From NCBI GenBank assembly GCA_018697195.1, contig JAGMWU010000071.1:1-64000 (forward strand): a stretch of DNA of 64,000 bases. The letters run 5' to 3'. Shown one piece after another: positions 62,101-64,000 of the stretch. How positions within the stretch are numbered: the stretch's first letter is position 1; each line of letters opens with the position of its first letter. The DNA comes from Certhia americana (lineage: Eukaryota > Chordata > Aves > Passeriformes > Certhiidae). Under the pieces are notes generated by a model. It made no database searches. It saw only the letters and a list, made by a program, of their open reading frames with translations, and had not been told where the DNA came from. The translations under genes and the position numbers were made by a program.

Positions 62101-63211
62101 AATAATCCTCTCTGAGTATGGATGTGGTCCCCACAGCTCTGCTGTGCCGTCTCCTTGATAAAAGCCCTGGGAGCAGGGAGGTTTTGGAGGCAGCACCCAT
62201 ATATGCTGTATTGGAAGATACCAGCTTCCCATAGCAGGACTGTCTCCACACAGGCTCCTGGCAGCCACCCATGTCCCCTCCTAGGCACTGGCAGGACTCG
62301 GGGTACATGATCATCTATGTGACGGGGCGCCCAGACATGCAGAAGCACCGTGTGGTGGCCTGGCTCTCCCAGCACAACTTCCCCCACGGCGCCGTCTCCT
62401 TCTGCGACGGGCTTACCCACGACCCCCTGCGTCAAAAAGCTGCCTTCCTGCAGAGCCTGCGCACCGAGGTGGGGATGGGGATGCTGCCGGGATACAGGGT
62501 TGGTGATAGGGTGGCGTGGGGCTGTGCTGAATCCTGTGCACCTCTGCATCCCGGTGTAGATGCTGGGAGCTGGACTGCACTGCCGTGGCAGAGCTGGAAG
62601 CTTTTCAGGGCAGCTCCCAGCCATCTGTCTTAACATGAGGGTGTCCTAGCCCCTGGTGGTGGCTGTCCCTGTGGGAAGGGTTGTTCCTGCCCTAATGCTC
62701 TTGTCCCTGGGCAGGCAGAGATCTCCATAGTCGCCGGCTACGGCTCCACAAAGGATGTCTCCGTCTACAGTTCACTGGGACTTGCGCCAGCACACATCTA
62801 CATTGTGGGACGGGCCGTCAAGAAGTTCCACAACCAGTGCCAGGTATGGTGGTGGCAGGGTTGGGGACAGACTGGGGATGCAGGGGATGACAGCTGACCC
62901 CACCAGCTGGCCACGGCCACCGGCTCAGGCTGTGTGTCTTGCAGTTCCTCTCCGAGGGTTATGTTGCCCACCTGGCCCAGTTGGAAGCTGCAGCCCTGGC
63001 TCACTCCCCCAAGGGCCCCCCACGACCTGTGCTGGGCAAAGGCACCTATGGGTGCCCAGCACCTGTCGACTTCCTGCGGAAGCAGAGCCAGCTCCTGCGC
63101 TCCCGGGGCTCCAGCCAAGCAGAGCGGGATGGGGGGCCCCCCTCAGCACCCCCTGGCTTGTCCCGGACCAAACCCCGCAGCGTCAGCCTCAAGCTGGAGG
63201 GTGAGGAGTGA
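53147..63211 (+). CDS. PITPNM1: Membrane-associated phosphatidylinositol transfer protein 1 (Nir2)
   Basis: PITPNM1 moves phosphatidylinositol and phosphatidic acid at ER contact sites with the plasma membrane and Golgi. 23 exons give 1220 codons plus TGA (human 1244): 53147-53224, 53841-54055, 54130-54251, 56608-56832, 56918-57232, 57506-57601, 57709-57816, 57924-57985, 58056-58300, 58792-58981, 59085-59192, 59286-59428, 59647-59825, 60155-60325, 60511-60660, 60760-60908, 60982-61092, 61227-61343, 61551-61699, 61801-61950, 62285-62468, 62715-62843, 62945-63211. Domains: PITP (about 1-260, starting [13 protein letters not shown]), an FFAT motif (EFFDAHE, around residue 345) for VAP binding, DDHD (about 660-870) and C-terminal LNS2 (about 980-1110, with [19 protein letters not shown] and TGRPDMQK). 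The start is in GCCGCCATGC. Intron 3 (2.36 kb) holds a CR1 copy; the remaining introns are short. Confidence 0.97.
53232..53640 (+). repeat. G-rich degenerate repeat in PITPNM1 intron 1
   Basis: Diverged units built from GGGGCTG, CTGAG and GGGTGCAGG fill most of intron 1. Runs of three or more G recur every 10-20 bases, so the coding strand (and the nascent RNA) has quadruplex potential. Confidence 0.65.
56232..56445 (+). mobile_element. CR1 LINE 3' end in PITPNM1 intron 3
   Basis: Forward CR1 tail from 'aggaaattctttcctgtgac' through 'ggatggggcttggagcaacc' to 'accattctaagatactacga'. It lies about 160 bases before the exon at 56608. Confidence 0.85.
58410..58740 (+). repeat. Degenerate tandem repeat in PITPNM1 intron 9
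   Basis: About five diverged units, each starting with GCAGCATC or GTAGTATC (near 58415, 58479, 58556, 58640 and 58704) and containing GGGATGG blocks. Spacing is 63-85 bases. It fills the intron between 58300 and 58792. Confidence 0.65.
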
Positions 63212-64000
63212 GGATGGCATGGCCATGTCCCCCCTCTGCCATATCCCTGATTTCCCAGCAAGGAACACCTGGGGACAGAGCCAGTGCTGGGCCACAAGGC
63301 CATAGGAAGGAGATGACGGTGCTGGGTTCCCTGAGACCAGGGGGTGCTGGGAGATGGCTCAGAGCCCACCAGAGGACCAGAGTGATCCCCTCAGGGCTGA
63401 GCACTGAACCTGGGTTCTCCCTGCTTCGTTTGTCCCCATCCCCTCTGGTCCTTTGGGGCTGTTGGGCAGCACCCAGTGGGCTCTGCACCCCAGGGTCATT
63501 ATCCCTGTACAGAACTGGGGGTTGTGGCTGTGCCCCAGAGCAAGTGGCACCTCCCCACCTATTTATTTCTGTCTGGTGTCACGGGGCAGGGCCGGGTTGG
63601 GGTTCCAGAGTGGTTCCTCTGTTCCCCCTCCTTTCGTTTTGGTGTTGAATAAAGAGATGTTATGACAAGGTGCCAGCACCCATGAGTCTGCTCTGTGCCT
63701 CTGGCAGAAGGGTTCCCACCCACTGGGAAAGCCCTGGGGAGCCTCCAGGGACACCATGTTCCACAGGGAGATGGCCGTGGGGCACAGCAGTTGGGTCACA
63801 AGCAATTTAGGACAGGGACGACCCTGGAGTGTGTGGACTGTGCCAATGCTGACACCCTCCTCCTTTCCAACTTGGTTCCCCCTAATTTTCCTCTAGCAGC
63901 AAAATTTTGTAGTGACCAAGGGGTGTGACTGGTTTTACTTGAGTTTATCTTGGCATACCATGACCAGAGGTTTATAGAGATAGCAGGAACAAGCTGTTAT
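63212..64000. other. PITPNM1 3' flank, no further gene seen
   Basis: The PITPNM1 3' UTR runs to an AATAAA at 63648-63653. The remaining 350 bases show no exon, repeat or RNA gene that I can support. Confidence 0.6.
63648..63653 (+). terminator. PITPNM1 poly(A) signal
   Basis: AATAAA about 440 bases after the stop codon. Confidence 0.85.

Overview
This is a gene-dense stretch of vertebrate nuclear DNA, most likely from a bird. The genes are split by short GT-AG introns. The dispersed repeats are 5'-truncated CR1-type LINE tails, which are typical of birds and reptiles. CpG-rich promoters alternate with AT-richer introns. The species cannot be named from the sequence alone. I found no bacterial, viral or CRISPR-like system and no novel gene family. 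The unusual content is in repeats, promoters and gene order.

Layout from left to right: NUP160 (3' 34 exons, + strand, 60-23321), FNBP4 (+, 23977-34168), AGBL2 (+, about 35235-38881), MTCH2 (+, 39350-42237), NUDT8 (+, 43176-44746), NDUFV1 (- strand, 45292-47624), CABP2 (+, 48673-49844), CDK2AP2 (+, 51307-52048) and PITPNM1 (+, 53147-63211). Every splice junction was placed by hand from reading frame, GT/AG signals and remembered human orthologue sequence. Coding lengths come out close to the human proteins: FNBP4 995 aa, MTCH2 300, NUDT8 218, NDUFV1 457, CABP2 217, CDK2AP2 130, PITPNM1 1220.

The first four genes follow human 11p11.2 order. The last five match a human 11q13.2 block. The two blocks meet between MTCH2 and NUDT8, where a 20-bp-period minisatellite fills about 500 bases. 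GSTP1, which lies between CABP2 and NDUFV1 in human, is absent. The left 35 kb carries most of the CR1 copies. The right half is GC-rich, has few CR1 copies and instead carries several tandem arrays.

The genes do not form an operon-like unit. They cover nuclear pore assembly (NUP160), WW-domain scaffolding (FNBP4), tubulin deglutamylation (AGBL2), mitochondrial outer-membrane insertion (MTCH2), CoA/nucleotide hydrolysis (NUDT8), complex I NADH oxidation (NDUFV1), Ca2+-channel modulation (CABP2), NuRD-linked cell-cycle control (CDK2AP2) and phosphatidylinositol transfer at ER-membrane contacts (PITPNM1). Promoter regions share palindromic CRE sites (FNBP4, NDUFV1, PITPNM1), and two RFX X-box palindromes occur near MTCH2 and PITPNM1. 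The most noteworthy items are the 32-bp phased GC-rich array upstream of PITPNM1, the 20-bp array at the synteny junction, an apparent one-base frame break in an AGBL2 G-run, and a CpG-rich, promoter-like island inside FNBP4.
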